Below are positions 17,367 through 26,927 of a DNA stretch of 64,000 bases, one piece after another (within the stretch, counting starts at the first letter, position 1; every line of letters begins with the position of its first letter). Under the pieces are notes generated by a model. It was not told where the DNA came from and made no database searches. It saw only the letters and a list, made by a program, of their open reading frames with translations. Origin of the DNA: Flavobacterium sp. ASV13 (GTDB lineage: Bacteria; Bacteroidota; Bacteroidia; Flavobacteriales; Flavobacteriaceae); the NCBI RefSeq assembly GCF_000745775.1, contig NZ_JQJY01000004.1, forward strand, positions 640,014 to 704,013, in the 5' to 3' direction. A program made the position numbers and the translations under genes.

Positions 17367-19832
17367 ATGGCAAAAACAAAAAAAGAAACTGCAGAGAAAA
17401 AAACCGAATCAAAAGTCGAGAACATTAGGTCTTGGAAATTAACCAAACAACAAAAGTTTGTTTTGGGATGCCTTTTGGTACTCTTTTCAATCGCATTATT
17501 GGTTGCGTTTATTTCGTTTTACGTTAACGGACAATGGCAGACAGACCAAAGTGCTGTCAACAGTCTTGGTGACCGAGACGAAGTAGTACAGAACTGGCTC
17601 GGAAAATTCGGGGCTTTTCTTGCTGATCTTATTGTTTACAGAGGCTTCGGGATTGCTTCTTTCATTTTTGTCCGTCTCTTTTTCTTGACTGGATTGTTTT
17701 TGGCATTGGAACTTTCGACCAAAAAATTAAAAAACACTTGGTTTTGGGATTTATTTGCTATGATTGTTGTTTCTGTTCTTTTTGGTTTTTTCGCTACATC
17801 AGCGCCAGAATTAGGAGGAACAATTGGTTATGAGTTAAATCTTTTTCTTCAGGATTACATCGGAAAAACAGGAACTTTACTTAGCTTGCTTTTTGGACTG
17901 ATCGTTTATTTGATTTTCAAAATAAAAGTATCTCCTGAAAAAATTCAGTCTTATTTTGATTCAACTAAAAAGGAATTCAATTCAGAATTAGAGTCTATAA
18001 AACCAATTCAACAACAACCACTACAACCTGAAAGTGCTTATAATTTAGAAGAATTTGCAATTGAGGAAGAAGAAGATCCTGAATTGGATAACATTCACTT
18101 AAAAACAGTTGACTCTCAATTCGAAATCAACAAAGAAGCTTTGAAACCAACTATTTCAAATTCGTCAGAAATTGATCTAAATCCGGTTTTAAAACCTGTT
18201 CAAATGAATATCAACCCTGCCACCGTTACAGCTCCAGTTCATACTGAAGAGTTTGTAATTGAAAAAGCAGAAGAAGAAGATATTATCGAAGAAAACCTAG
18301 CTTCTCGCCTAGTTGCTGATTTTGGATTGTTTGACCCAACTTTAGATCTGTCGAATTATAAATTCCCAACCATCGATTTATTAAAAGAATATTCGACGGG
18401 CGGAATTACCATCAATCAAGAAGAATTAGAAGAAAATAAAAACAAGATTGTAGACACTTTACGTAACTACAAAATTGAAATTGCTCAAATCAAAGCAACC
18501 GTTGGACCATCAGTAACTTTATACGAAATTGTACCGGAAGCCGGAATCAGAATTTCTAAAATTAAAAGTTTAGAAGATGATATTGCGCTTTCGTTATCCG
18601 CTTTAGGAATTCGTATTATTGCGCCAATTCCAGGAAAAGGAACAATTGGTATCGAGGTTCCGAACAAAAACCCAACTATGGTTTCTATGAAAAGCGTTAT
18701 TGGAGCCGCTAAGTTCCAAGAAGCTGAAATGGAACTGCCTATTGCATTGGGAAAAACAATTTCAAACGAAACTTTTGTTGTTGATTTAGCTAAAATGCCT
18801 CACTTATTGATGGCGGGTGCTACTGGACAAGGAAAATCGGTTGGATTGAATGCGGTTTTGACTTCTCTTTTATACAAAAAACATCCAGCAGAAGTAAAAT
18901 TTGTTTTGGTTGACCCGAAAAAAGTAGAGCTTACACTTTTCAATAAAATTGAAAGACACTATTTAGCTAAACTTCCTGACACTGAAGATGCTATTATTAC
19001 TGATAACGCTAAAGTTGTCAATACTTTGAATTCGCTTTGTACTGAAATGGACAATCGTTATTCTTTATTAAAAGATGCGATGGTTCGTAATATTAAAGAA
19101 TACAACGATAAATTCAAAGCAAGAAAATTAAATCCAGAAGCTGGCCACCGATTTTTACCTTACATCGTTTTGGTTGTCGATGAGTTCGCCGATTTAATTA
19201 TGACTGCAGGAAAAGAAGTCGAAATTCCGATTGCGCGTTTGGCTCAGCTTGCGCGTGCTATTGGTATTCATTTGATTATTGCTACACAAAGACCTTCTGT
19301 AAACGTAATTACAGGTTTGATTAAAGCCAATTTCCCTGCCAGAATTGCCTTTAGAGTAACTTCAAAAATTGACTCTAGAACAATTTTGGATACACAAGGT
19401 GCTGATCAATTGATTGGACGAGGAGATTTATTATACACAAATGGAAACGATGTTGTGCGTGTACAGTGCGCATTTATTGACACTCCTGAAGTTGAAAAAA
19501 TTACAGATTTTATTGGCGGACAAAAAGCGTACGCCACAGCATATTTGCTTCCGGAGTTCATTGGAGAAGAAAGTGGCATCAATCTTGATATAGATATTTC
19601 CGAAAGAGACACCTTATTTAGAGAAGCTGCAGAGATTATTGTCAATGCACAGCAAGGTTCTGCTTCATTACTGCAGAGAAAATTAAAATTAGGCTACAAC
19701 AGAGCCGGACGATTGATTGATCAATTGGAAGCAGCCGGAATTGTTGGCCCTTTTGAAGGCAGTAAAGCAAGAAGCGTGAACATTTTAGACTTAAGTGCTC
19801 TTGATCAATTTTTTAATAATGAACAAAATTAA
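17367..19832 (+). CDS. ftsK: DNA translocase FtsK/SpoIIIE
   Basis: 821 residues. Four N-terminal membrane segments lie within residues ~28-190. An acidic linker (~195-310) precedes the alpha/beta motor. The Walker A motif is AGATGQGKSVGL (~482) and Walker B is IVLVVDEFADLIM, with the RecA-like ATQRPSVNVITG loop after it. The C-terminal ~65 residues form the winged-helix gamma domain (SLLQRKLKLGYNRAGRLIDQLE) that reads polarity sequences and contacts XerD. It pumps chromosome termini through the closing septum. It is shorter than E. coli FtsK because the linker is short. Confidence 0.95.
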   Translation: MAKTKKETAEKKTESKVENIRSWKLTKQQKFVLGCLLVLFSIALLVAFISFYVNGQWQTDQSAVNSLGDRDEVVQNWLGKFGAFLADLIVYRGFGIASFIFVRLFFLTGLFLALELSTKKLKNTWFWDLFAMIVVSVLFGFFATSAPELGGTIGYELNLFLQDYIGKTGTLLSLLFGLIVYLIFKIKVSPEKIQSYFDSTKKEFNSELESIKPIQQQPLQPESAYNLEEFAIEEEEDPELDNIHLKTVDSQFEINKEALKPTISNSSEIDLNPVLKPVQMNINPATVTAPVHTEEFVIEKAEEEDIIEENLASRLVADFGLFDPTLDLSNYKFPTIDLLKEYSTGGITINQEELEENKNKIVDTLRNYKIEIAQIKATVGPSVTLYEIVPEAGIRISKIKSLEDDIALSLSALGIRIIAPIPGKGTIGIEVPNKNPTMVSMKSVIGAAKFQEAEMELPIALGKTISNETFVVDLAKMPHLLMAGATGQGKSVGLNAVLTSLLYKKHPAEVKFVLVDPKKVELTLFNKIERHYLAKLPDTEDAIITDNAKVVNTLNSLCTEMDNRYSLLKDAMVRNIKEYNDKFKARKLNPEAGHRFLPYIVLVVDEFADLIMTAGKEVEIPIARLAQLARAIGIHLIIATQRPSVNVITGLIKANFPARIAFRVTSKIDSRTILDTQGADQLIGRGDLLYTNGNDVVRVQCAFIDTPEVEKITDFIGGQKAYATAYLLPEFIGEESGINLDIDISERDTLFREAAEIIVNAQQGSASLLQRKLKLGYNRAGRLIDQLEAAGIVGPFEGSKARSVNILDLSALDQFFNNEQN

Positions 19833-19839
19833 CCCCATC

Positions 19840-20532
19840 ATGAAAACGAAAATTCAGGAAATCAGAAACAATTCTATCACTAACATGACTAAAAAGTGTT
19901 TTCAAATAGCCGCAATATTGCTTTTGAGCTTCACTTCAACTCAGGCTCAGGATAAAAAAGCCAAAGATTTATTGAACGAAGTAACGACTAAAATAAAAAG
20001 TTACGACAATATTGTTATCGATTTTAAATACTCTTTGAATAATGCTAAAGAAAACATTAATCAAGACAGTAAAGGAAATGTAACAATGAAAGGAAATCAA
20101 TATGTTTTGAATTTCATGGGTGTTACTAAAATATTCGACGGGCAAAAAACCTATACAATAAATCCTGAAGACGAAGAAGTTACTATTTCTAAAGTCAATG
20201 AGAAAGATGACAATGCTATTACGCCTTCAAAAATGCTTACTTTCTTTAATTCTGGATACAAATACAACATGGATATTGTTCAGAATGTTAAGGGGAGAAA
20301 AATTCAGTACATAAAATTAGTTCCGACAAGCGGAAAAGATCAAAGAAAAGAAATTCTTTTAGGCATTGACGTTCAGACAAAACACATTTACAATTTGATC
20401 GAAACTGGAAAAAACGGAACAAAAACAACTTTAACCGTTAATTCTTTTAAAACCAATCAGCCTTTATCAAAAAATCAATTTACCTTTGTAGCGAGCAAAT
20501 ATCCAAAATACTACATCAACAAATTAGATTAA
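19840..20532 (+). CDS. LolA-like outer-membrane lipoprotein carrier family protein
   Basis: About 230 residues. Candidate starts are ATG 19819 (overlapping ftsK), 19840 and 19885. The last gives a textbook signal peptide (MTKKCFQIAAILLLSF, cleavage after TQAQ), so export is certain even though the start is not. The mature domain (DLLNEVTTKIKSYDNIVIDF ... SKNQFTFVASKYPKYY) has the half-barrel pattern of LolA. Such proteins carry lipoproteins across the periplasm. An LptG-like permease follows 7 bp later, an arrangement consistent with envelope biogenesis. Confidence 0.78.
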   Translation: MKTKIQEIRNNSITNMTKKCFQIAAILLLSFTSTQAQDKKAKDLLNEVTTKIKSYDNIVIDFKYSLNNAKENINQDSKGNVTMKGNQYVLNFMGVTKIFDGQKTYTINPEDEEVTISKVNEKDDNAITPSKMLTFFNSGYKYNMDIVQNVKGRKIQYIKLVPTSGKDQRKEILLGIDVQTKHIYNLIETGKNGTKTTLTVNSFKTNQPLSKNQFTFVASKYPKYYINKLD

Positions 20533-20539
20533 TTACGGG

Positions 20540-21991
20540 TTGAAAATTTTAGACAAATACTTACTAAAAACATTTCTGATTACGTTTACTACGGTATTCG
20601 TAATCCTTTTTTTTATATTCATACTTCAAACAGTATGGCTTTTTATCGCAGAACTTGCTGGTAAAGATCTTGATCTTATTCTGGTTGTGAAATTTTTATT
20701 ATTCTCAATGCCGAGAATTATCCCGTTAGTTTTACCGCTATCTGTATTATTAGCCTCAATTATGAGTTTCGGAAACTTAGCCGAAAATTATGAATTTGCT
20801 GCTATGAAATCCTCTGGAATTTCACTTCAGAGAGCAATGCGTATTCTAATTGTATTTATTTGTGTTTTAAGTATTGTTGCATTTTGGTTTGCCAATAATG
20901 TAATTCCGTACGCAGAGTATAAATTTGTTAATTTCCGAAAAAATATTGCACAGGCTAAACCTGCCATGGCAATTGCTGAAGGCCAGTTTAATGATGTTGG
21001 CACTTATAATATTAAGGTAAATAAAAAATCAGGCGAAAACGGAAATATTCTGACCGGCGTAACGATCCATGAGAAAAATAATAATGTCGGTGAAAACAAA
21101 ACCGTTATTAAAGCTAAAAATGGTAAATTAATCAGTAATGAAAAATCCAGTATCTTGAAACTGGTTTTGAATGATGGTTATTATTATCAAGATGTTACAC
21201 CAAAAAAATACGAAGACCGAGCTAAACTTCCATTTGTAAAAGCGGCCTTTAAAAAGCAAATCATCAATATTGATTTATCGGAACTGAATAAAGTTGATGA
21301 AGATAAAGAAAGTGTAAACAGCACCAATGGAATGCTGAATGTTAATGAATTACGCTACACTCTTGACTCTTTAAATAAAAATCTGGATAATGAAATTATT
21401 TCTTTTTCAGAAAACATCAATCAACGCGTGGGAATCAAAAAAATCCCAATTCCAGTCAAAACCAATATAAAGAAAAAGCAATTACCTAACAATCTTTTAT
21501 CATTATATAACAATAAGCAAAAATTAGATATTCTAAAAATGGCGAGCAGCAATGTAACCAGCAATGTTTATTCTATTGAAGCAACACAAAAAGATTTAAA
21601 AGATAAGCAACGTGAAATCAACAAACATCTCAGCGCATTATATGAGAAATTTGTGATTGCTTTCGCGTGTTTTTTAATGTTTTTTATTGGAGCACCATTA
21701 GGCGCGATTATCCGTAAAGGTGGATTAGGATTACCTATTGTATTTGCGGTATTAATTTTTATTACTTTCCACTTCATCAATACTTTTGGAAAAAGACTTT
21801 CGCAAGAAGGCGGTATGACTCCTTTTTTAGGATCATGGATGTCATCTTTTATACTATCCCCATTGGCCATTTTATTAACCTATCGTGCAACAAACGATAA
21901 TGGTTTAATAAATTTTGACGCAATAACAACGCCAATATCACAACTATTTCAAAAAATTTCCGAGCGGTTTTTTACTGCTAAAAACAAATAA
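20540..21991 (+). CDS. LptF/LptG-type permease (YjgP/YjgQ family)
   Basis: 483 residues starting with TTG (MKILDKYLLKTFLITF in translation), which gives the normal family N-terminus. Three N-terminal membrane helices precede a long periplasmic domain (~130-345) and three C-terminal helices (AFACFLMFFIGAPLGAIIRKGG is a conserved family segment). LptF/LptG with LptB form the ABC exporter that extracts lipopolysaccharide from the inner membrane. Bacteroidota often have one long copy at this locus. Whether it pairs with another LptF elsewhere cannot be seen. Confidence 0.85.
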   Translation: MKILDKYLLKTFLITFTTVFVILFFIFILQTVWLFIAELAGKDLDLILVVKFLLFSMPRIIPLVLPLSVLLASIMSFGNLAENYEFAAMKSSGISLQRAMRILIVFICVLSIVAFWFANNVIPYAEYKFVNFRKNIAQAKPAMAIAEGQFNDVGTYNIKVNKKSGENGNILTGVTIHEKNNNVGENKTVIKAKNGKLISNEKSSILKLVLNDGYYYQDVTPKKYEDRAKLPFVKAAFKKQIINIDLSELNKVDEDKESVNSTNGMLNVNELRYTLDSLNKNLDNEIISFSENINQRVGIKKIPIPVKTNIKKKQLPNNLLSLYNNKQKLDILKMASSNVTSNVYSIEATQKDLKDKQREINKHLSALYEKFVIAFACFLMFFIGAPLGAIIRKGGLGLPIVFAVLIFITFHFINTFGKRLSQEGGMTPFLGSWMSSFILSPLAILLTYRATNDNGLINFDAITTPISQLFQKISERFFTAKNK

Positions 21992-21996
21992 TAATT

Positions 21997-23127
21997 ATGT
22001 CAACAAAAATACAACTCAATACCATTGAAGAAGCTATAGAAGATATTCGTCAAGGTAAAGTTATCATTGTAGTCGATGATGAAGATCGTGAAAATGAAGG
22101 TGATTTTTTGGCTGCAGCTGAAAAAGTGACTCCTGAAATGATCAACTTTATGGCTACGCACGGACGTGGATTAATTTGTACACCACTGACAGAAAGTCGT
22201 TGTAAAGAACTTGATTTACGTGCCATGGTAACCAATAATACAGATCATATGGAAACTGCTTTTACAGTTTCTGTAGATTTAAAAGGCCACGGAGTTACAA
22301 CAGGTATTTCTGCAGCAGACAGATCAAAGACGGTTCAAGCGTTAGTTGACGCCAATACAAAACCTCATGATTTAGCTCGTCCTGGACATATCTTCCCATT
22401 AATTGCAAAACAAGGTGGTGTTTTAAGAAGAACTGGACATACCGAAGCTGCAATTGATTTTGCAAGACTAGCGGGATTTAAACCTGCTGGCGTTATCTGC
22501 GAAATTTTGAATGAAGACGGAACAATGTCACGCTTGCCTCAACTTATTGAAGTAGCAAAAAAATTCAATTTAAAATTAGTTTCAATTGAAGATTTGGTCG
22601 CTTACCGAATGCAGCATGACAGTCTGATTGTTAAAAAAGAAGATTTTGATATTGAAACCCGTTTTGGAACTTTTAGACTGAGAGCTTACGAACAAACTAC
22701 AAATAAACAAATCCATATTGCATTAACAAAAGGAACATGGAACTTAGGCGAACCTATTTTAACCCGGATCCACTCGTCACAAGTTAACAATGATTTGTTA
22801 GGTACTTTAACAAACAATGCCGAACAGCAATTAGACGATATGTTTAAAGTTATTAATGAAAATGGCAAAGGAGCTATTATTTTTATTAATCAGGACATGA
22901 CTGCAGTTAATCTATTAAATAGAATTTCTGAACTTAAAGCTTTGCAGTCAGAAGGAACATTAAAAGCACCAAAAATAATTATCGATAGTAAAGATTACGG
23001 AATTGGAGCCCAAATTCTTCATGATATTGATATTTCAAAAATCAGATTAGTTTCAAATACACAGCAAACAAAACGTGTTGGAATGATTGGATATGGTTTG
23101 GAGATAACTGAGTACGTAAATTACTAA
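21997..23127 (+). CDS. ribB: 3,4-dihydroxy-2-butanone-4-phosphate synthase with degenerate GTP cyclohydrolase II domain
   Basis: 376 residues. Residues ~8-205 are a complete RibB domain ([50 protein letters not shown], with the acidic and His residues for Mg2+ and ribulose-5-phosphate). The C-terminal part aligns with GTP cyclohydrolase II, but the zinc cysteines are gone: the HSECL...CDCG segment is [19 protein letters not shown], and the RQEGRGIGL loop is also absent. So only the RibB reaction is expected, and the tail may be regulatory or structural. It belongs to riboflavin synthesis. Confidence 0.88.
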   Translation: MSTKIQLNTIEEAIEDIRQGKVIIVVDDEDRENEGDFLAAAEKVTPEMINFMATHGRGLICTPLTESRCKELDLRAMVTNNTDHMETAFTVSVDLKGHGVTTGISAADRSKTVQALVDANTKPHDLARPGHIFPLIAKQGGVLRRTGHTEAAIDFARLAGFKPAGVICEILNEDGTMSRLPQLIEVAKKFNLKLVSIEDLVAYRMQHDSLIVKKEDFDIETRFGTFRLRAYEQTTNKQIHIALTKGTWNLGEPILTRIHSSQVNNDLLGTLTNNAEQQLDDMFKVINENGKGAIIFINQDMTAVNLLNRISELKALQSEGTLKAPKIIIDSKDYGIGAQILHDIDISKIRLVSNTQQTKRVGMIGYGLEITEYVNY

Positions 23128-23130
23128 TTC

Positions 23131-23529
23131 ATGGGAACAATAGAAGAAAGAATTATAAAATCGGAAACACGAATCTTTAAAGCCGTTTTCCCGAGTACAA
23201 CCAATCATTATGACACTTTATTTGGAGGAACAGCGCTTCATCTCATGGATGAAGTTGCCTTTATTTGTGCGACACGTTTCAGCCGTAAAAAAGTTGTAAC
23301 CATTTCAACTGGTCAAATTGATTTCAAAAAAGCAATTCCGGCCGGAACTTTAATTGAATTAGTTGCAAAAGTAATTAGTGTTGGAAGAACAAGTTGTAAA
23401 ATTCATGTCGATATTTTCATGGAGCAAATGTATTCTGAACTTCGTGAAACTGTAGTTTCAGGAACTTTTTCCTTTGTCGCTGTCGATGAAAACAAAAAAC
23501 CAGTGCCAATTTTAGACGATTTAGAATAA
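23131..23529 (+). CDS. Acyl-CoA thioesterase, hot-dog fold (YciA-like)
   Basis: 132 residues, one hot-dog domain. The active-site region NHYDTLFGGTALHLMDEVA (~residues 25-44) and the CoA-binding GRTSCKIHVDIF segment fit the acyl-CoA thioesterase family. It hydrolyses acyl-CoA to free acid and CoA; chain-length preference is unknown. It begins 3 bp after ribB, so the genes are probably co-transcribed. It is the last chromosomal protein gene before the island. Confidence 0.88.
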   Translation: MGTIEERIIKSETRIFKAVFPSTTNHYDTLFGGTALHLMDEVAFICATRFSRKKVVTISTGQIDFKKAIPAGTLIELVAKVISVGRTSCKIHVDIFMEQMYSELRETVVSGTFSFVAVDENKKPVPILDDLE

Positions 23530-23628
23530 AATTTTCAAAAAACTCATTTTGTAAACACTGATAACTAGACACTTGAAAATTACTTAAAAAAAACCTCTAA
23601 AAAAGTTTTTATAATCGGAAAACCGTCT

Positions 23629-23636
23629 TATATTTG
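23629..23636 (+). promoter_or_regulatory. -7 box (TATATTTG) of tRNA-Ser
   Basis: TATATTTG followed by CACTCGCAAT lies 33 bases upstream of the tRNA. The second tRNA-Ser has TATCTTTG followed by CACCCGCAAT at the same distance, so this is the promoter -7 element. Confidence 0.6.
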
Positions 23637-23668
23637 CACTCGCAATCAGCAAATGATAGCAACATACT

Positions 23669-23753
23669 GGAGAAATGGCAGAGCGGTCGAATGCGGCAGT
23701 CTTGAAAACTGTTGACTGTAACAGGTCCGGGGGTTCGAATCCCTCTTTCTCCG
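23669..23753 (+). tRNA. tRNA-Ser (UGA anticodon)
   Basis: 85 nt with a long variable arm, as in class II tRNAs. The acceptor GGAGAAA pairs with TTTCTCC (23746-23752). The anticodon loop CTTGAAA carries TGA. The T-loop is TTCGAAT. No CCA is encoded. Its 3' end is the island attachment site. Confidence 0.95.
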
Positions 23754-23757
23754 CTGA
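23732..23757 (+). repeat. Left attachment site core of the island (3' end of tRNA-Ser)
   Basis: These 26 bases, starting GGTTCGAATCCCTCTTTCTC, are repeated exactly at 61956-61981. Sequence identity stops on both sides of each copy. Use of the tRNA 3' end as crossover site is typical of tyrosine-recombinase elements, and an integrase gene lies 280 bp downstream. Confidence 0.85.
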
Positions 23758-23809
23758 GAGCTTAAAAAGAGACTTTTCAAAGTTTACAAAAAAGGCTAAA
23801 ATTCACGGA

Positions 23810-23841
23810 AAACCCTGCAAATCAAACGATTTGCAGGGTTT
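23810..23841 (+). terminator. Hairpin following tRNA-Ser, element-borne
   Basis: The stem AAACCCTGCAAATC / GATTTGCAGGGTTT (14 bp) has a 4-base loop and is followed by T-rich sequence. The same hairpin with variations recurs at 25539-25562 and 55814-55843, always downstream of a tRNA 3'-end-like sequence. It probably replaces the terminator separated from the tRNA by integration. Confidence 0.7.
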
Positions 23842-23889
23842 CTTATTTTATACCGTTTTTCAATATTTTCAAAAACAGACAAAATCTTC

Positions 23890-23935
23890 GTGGCGCATTC
23901 GTGGCGCAGGCTAAGATTTTAAAAGTGTGCCACAA
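23890..23935. repeat. Putative integrase arm-type sites (GTGGCGCA pair and inverted copy)
   Basis: Two GTGGCGCA words start 11 bp apart at 23890-23908, and an inverted copy (GTGCCACAA) lies at 23927-23935. Equivalent pairs occur at 55881-55968 and 61882-61905, near the other tRNA-Ser and the right end. Position and repetition suggest arm-type binding sites; binding is inferred. Confidence 0.6.
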
Positions 23936-24034
23936 GATTTTATCTTAAGTCCCGATATCAAAGGGGTTAAGCACGTTTACATCTTGTTTAAATAAGGTTA
24001 TAATTCTACATTTACTAATCTAATAAATTGAATT

Positions 24035-25351
24035 ATGCTAGAGAACAGCTTTGGGTTAATTTTCTTCTTGAAAGTTCCCCGACATGAGAGTAAAATTAGA
24101 ACCGTTTATTTCAGAATCACCGTTGACGGCATTCCTAAAGAAGCATCCACAAGACGCCAATGGGATCTGGAGCGATGGAACCAGAAAACTGAAAGAGCAG
24201 TCGGAACAAAAGAAGACGCAAAATCACTTAATTTTTTTCTGGACTCGCTCACCTCGAAAATCCACGATATCAAAACTGAGATACTCTACAGCGGAAAACC
24301 GATAACCGCACAAAAAATCATGGATCACGTGATGGGAAGAATAACGCCGAGAGTAAAAGTGCTGGAAGAATTTCAGAAACATAATGATGAACTGAAAGCC
24401 CTTATAGGCAATGGTTACACCGGTGCAACGCTGGAAAGGTTTAACATAACCAAAAACCACGTGTCCAATTTTATAAAGTTCAAGTATAATGCTGATGATT
24501 TTGAATTTGCAGATCTAGATCTTGAATTTGTAAAAGATTTAGAGTTTTACCTGCGGTCTGTGCGCAAATGCAGCAATAATACAACCCTTAAATACATTGC
24601 CAACTTCAAAAAAATTGTCATTCGTGCACTTGATAAAGAAATTATTGAAAAAGACCCTTTTAAAAGCTTTAAAGGCAAAAAAACTAAAATTGTAAAAAAG
24701 CCTATCTCTGCAAAAGAATTGGCCGAATTGGAAGCCCATCAGTTTTCAATAGAAAGACTCAGTATAGTACGCGACATTTTTGTATTCCAATGCTACACAG
24801 GGCTTGCATACATTGATGCCTACCAGCTCACAAGTGCGGATATAAAAGACGGAGTAGATGGAAAACCCTGGATTATCTCTGAACGGCAGAAAACTAATTC
24901 AACTGCAAAGATTCCGCTCCTCCCTCATGCTGCCAGAATTCTTGAAAAATATAAAGATCATCCTCTCTGCATCAAACGAGGGACTCTGCTGCCTGTTTAT
25001 TCCAATCAGAAAATGAATGGCTACCTTAAAGAAATTGCCGTATTGTGCGGTTTTCCTTTCCCACTTAATACCCATATGGCGCGCCGTACATTTGGAAGCA
25101 CGGTAACCTTGAACAATAATGTCCCAATTAACGTGGTCAAAGAGCTGCTCGGGCACTCCTCTGTCAAACAGACAGAAGCTTATGCCATAACAGAGCAGAC
25201 AACTATAGGAAGAGAAATGTCCATACTAAATCAAAAACTCACTCAGCATACAAATGAGATTTCTCAAGAAGATTTAACCACTCTTGAGAAACTTGAAAAA
25301 GAAATTCAATTAATTAAAAGTAAATATAAAAATGCATCACTTTATCACTAA
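24035..25351 (+). CDS. Tyrosine-type site-specific integrase of the island
   Basis: 438 residues. An N-terminal arm-binding domain (~10-100), a SAM-like core-binding domain (~110-210) and a catalytic domain (~220-410) are visible. Catalytic positions: HMARRTFGS gives His-x-x-Arg (~347-350), ELLGHSSVKQTEAY gives the second His and the nucleophile Tyr (~382), and QKTNSTAKIPL supplies the beta-hairpin Lys. The usual first Arg (TGLRY) is Ala here (CYTGLAYIDAY), as in Bacteroides IntDOT-like recombinases, which also lack it. It lies just inside the left att site and should catalyse insertion at tRNA-Ser. Confidence 0.92.
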   Translation: MLENSFGLIFFLKVPRHESKIRTVYFRITVDGIPKEASTRRQWDLERWNQKTERAVGTKEDAKSLNFFLDSLTSKIHDIKTEILYSGKPITAQKIMDHVMGRITPRVKVLEEFQKHNDELKALIGNGYTGATLERFNITKNHVSNFIKFKYNADDFEFADLDLEFVKDLEFYLRSVRKCSNNTTLKYIANFKKIVIRALDKEIIEKDPFKSFKGKKTKIVKKPISAKELAELEAHQFSIERLSIVRDIFVFQCYTGLAYIDAYQLTSADIKDGVDGKPWIISERQKTNSTAKIPLLPHAARILEKYKDHPLCIKRGTLLPVYSNQKMNGYLKEIAVLCGFPFPLNTHMARRTFGSTVTLNNNVPINVVKELLGHSSVKQTEAYAITEQTTIGREMSILNQKLTQHTNEISQEDLTTLEKLEKEIQLIKSKYKNASLYH

Positions 25352-25432
25352 AATGGAGTCTAACCAATACACGAATTGTAAGAACTATTAATTTAAAAAA
25401 CATCCAAATATTAGCATCTTTAAAATGTTAAA

Positions 25433-25680
25433 ATGATACCTCATGGGTTCGAGTACTGCTCTCCCCACGGAAAGGCCAAAAAGGCGGAAAACTTAAAGTT
25501 TTCAATCTTTTCAAAAAGCCATAAAAAATGTCTGAAGACCTGCAAATTCAAGGATTTGCAGGTTTTTTTTATTTTAGGCCTGTTTTCAATATTTACAAAT
25601 CCTCACAAAATTAAAGGTGCAGAATCGGTGCACTTTCCGGCTGGAGGTGATACCTTTTTTGCCACAAAAAGCTAAGGCGG
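25433..25680 (+). other. Second att-like module (diverged tRNA 3' end, hairpin, arm-like repeats)
   Basis: In the same order as at 23.73-23.94 kb, this gene-free stretch shows a tRNA 3'-end-like GGGTTCGAGT (25444), a hairpin CCTGCAAATTCAAGGATTTG at 25539-25562 followed by T8, and paired GGTGCA words (25616-25633). The hairpin is then followed by TTTTCAATATTTAC, close to the TTTTTCAATATTTTC of module 1. It looks like the remnant left end of a related element whose integrase is gone. Basis: visible order plus inference. Confidence 0.5.
25648..25674 (+). repeat. 27-bp imperfect direct repeat left of the IS3 element
   Basis: TGATACCTTTTTTGCCACAA begins the copy. Its partner is at 27000-27026 with four mismatches in 27. 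The pair flanks the transposase gene but sits 90 bp and 73 bp away from it. The GCCACAAAAA part is also seen at 47311 within a related stretch. Confidence 0.55.
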
Positions 25681-25766
25681 TTTTAGAAATATTGATTAAA
25701 TTTATTTTGATAAATTGTAAGAATAAATAGTTACAAAACAATTCATCACTCTATAAATTTGAAACC

Positions 25767-26927
25767 ATGGAAAATACTCGAAAAAAGTGGCCGTTGGAAT
25801 TTAAAATTTGTGCCGTCACAATCAGTAATCAATATAAAAGTGTATTAACTGTATCCCAGGACCTAGGCATCAGTGAAAATAGCCTCCAACATTGGAAAAA
25901 ACTTTACAAGGAAGGAAAATTGACCCTCGAGAAAAAATCAGATTTAGATGCTAACCAAAAAGAATTAATAAGATTAAAAAAAGAAATCATAAATATTCAG
26001 ATAGAAAAGGATATCTTAGAAAGCAGCGCAGGAATTATTTTACAGAAAAGACGGCTTCGCTATAAATTCATCATGGAAAACTGTGAAAAATTTCCAATTA
26101 TTAAGATGTGTAAAATTTTCAAGGTAGATCCAAGCTGTTTCTACAGATGGAGGAAAGACCTATCTACGAGCAGAGCTGAAAGAAAAATATTTATAACATC
26201 TGAAATTCTAAGAATTTATCATTGGAGCCTAGGAAGGTACGGAAGCATAAGAATAACCAAAGAACTTTCAGCGATAGGCATAAATGTATCCCGCACGTAT
26301 GTTGGAAAGATAATGATAGAGAATCATCTTCAACGGGTCACAAAACTAAAGTTCAAAAGAACTACAATCTCTTCTCCCAAATATCCTGCCGCTGACAATT
26401 TATTAAATCAAGAATTTAAAGTTAGAAACCAAAACCAAGTCTGGGTATCTGACATTACTTACATCCAGACTAAGAAAGGCTGGGTATACCTTACCGCAGT
26501 AATAGACCTCTTCGATCGTAAAGTTATAGGCTGGTCCATAAGCAACTCCATGAAAGCAATAGATACAACGATAGCCGCTTTTAAGCAAGCCTTGCGCAAC
26601 CGTCCATTAATTCGAAACCAAAAATTAATATTTCATTCAGACCGCGGAATCCAATACGCCTGCAAAGCCTTTGTGTACATTTTATCGCAAAATGATCAGA
26701 TTACGCAAAGCATGAGCAGAAAAGGAAACTGCTACGATAATGCAGTTGCTGAAAGCTTTTTCAAGACAATTAAATCAGAGCTAATTTATCAGAACCAATA
26801 TGCATCCATAAAAAAAGCAAAAACATCAGTCACCAATTATATCAAAAATTTCTACAACACCTGCAGAAGACATTCAGCTCTTGAATATTTAACAATGGAA
26901 GAATTCCAAAAACAATATCTTCCGTAA
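25767..26927 (+). mobile_element. IS3-family transposase, OrfA and OrfB in one frame
   Basis: 386 residues. An N-terminal helix-turn-helix and leucine-zipper OrfA-like part (KRW-type start, SVLTVSQDLGISENSLQHWKK, coiled coil to ~95) runs straight into an OrfB part with the DDE catalytic domain: WVSDITYI (first Asp, ~229), FHSDRGIQY (second Asp) and NAVAESFFKTIKSEL (Glu). In most IS3 elements the two parts are joined by a -1 frameshift; here they are continuous. I could not define terminal inverted repeats with confidence, so only the gene span is given. It is probably functional because no stop interrupts it. Confidence 0.88.

Noticed and set aside
23675..23914. 79-codon open frame over tRNA-Ser
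   Set aside because: It is the tRNA, the att core and the following hairpin read as codons.
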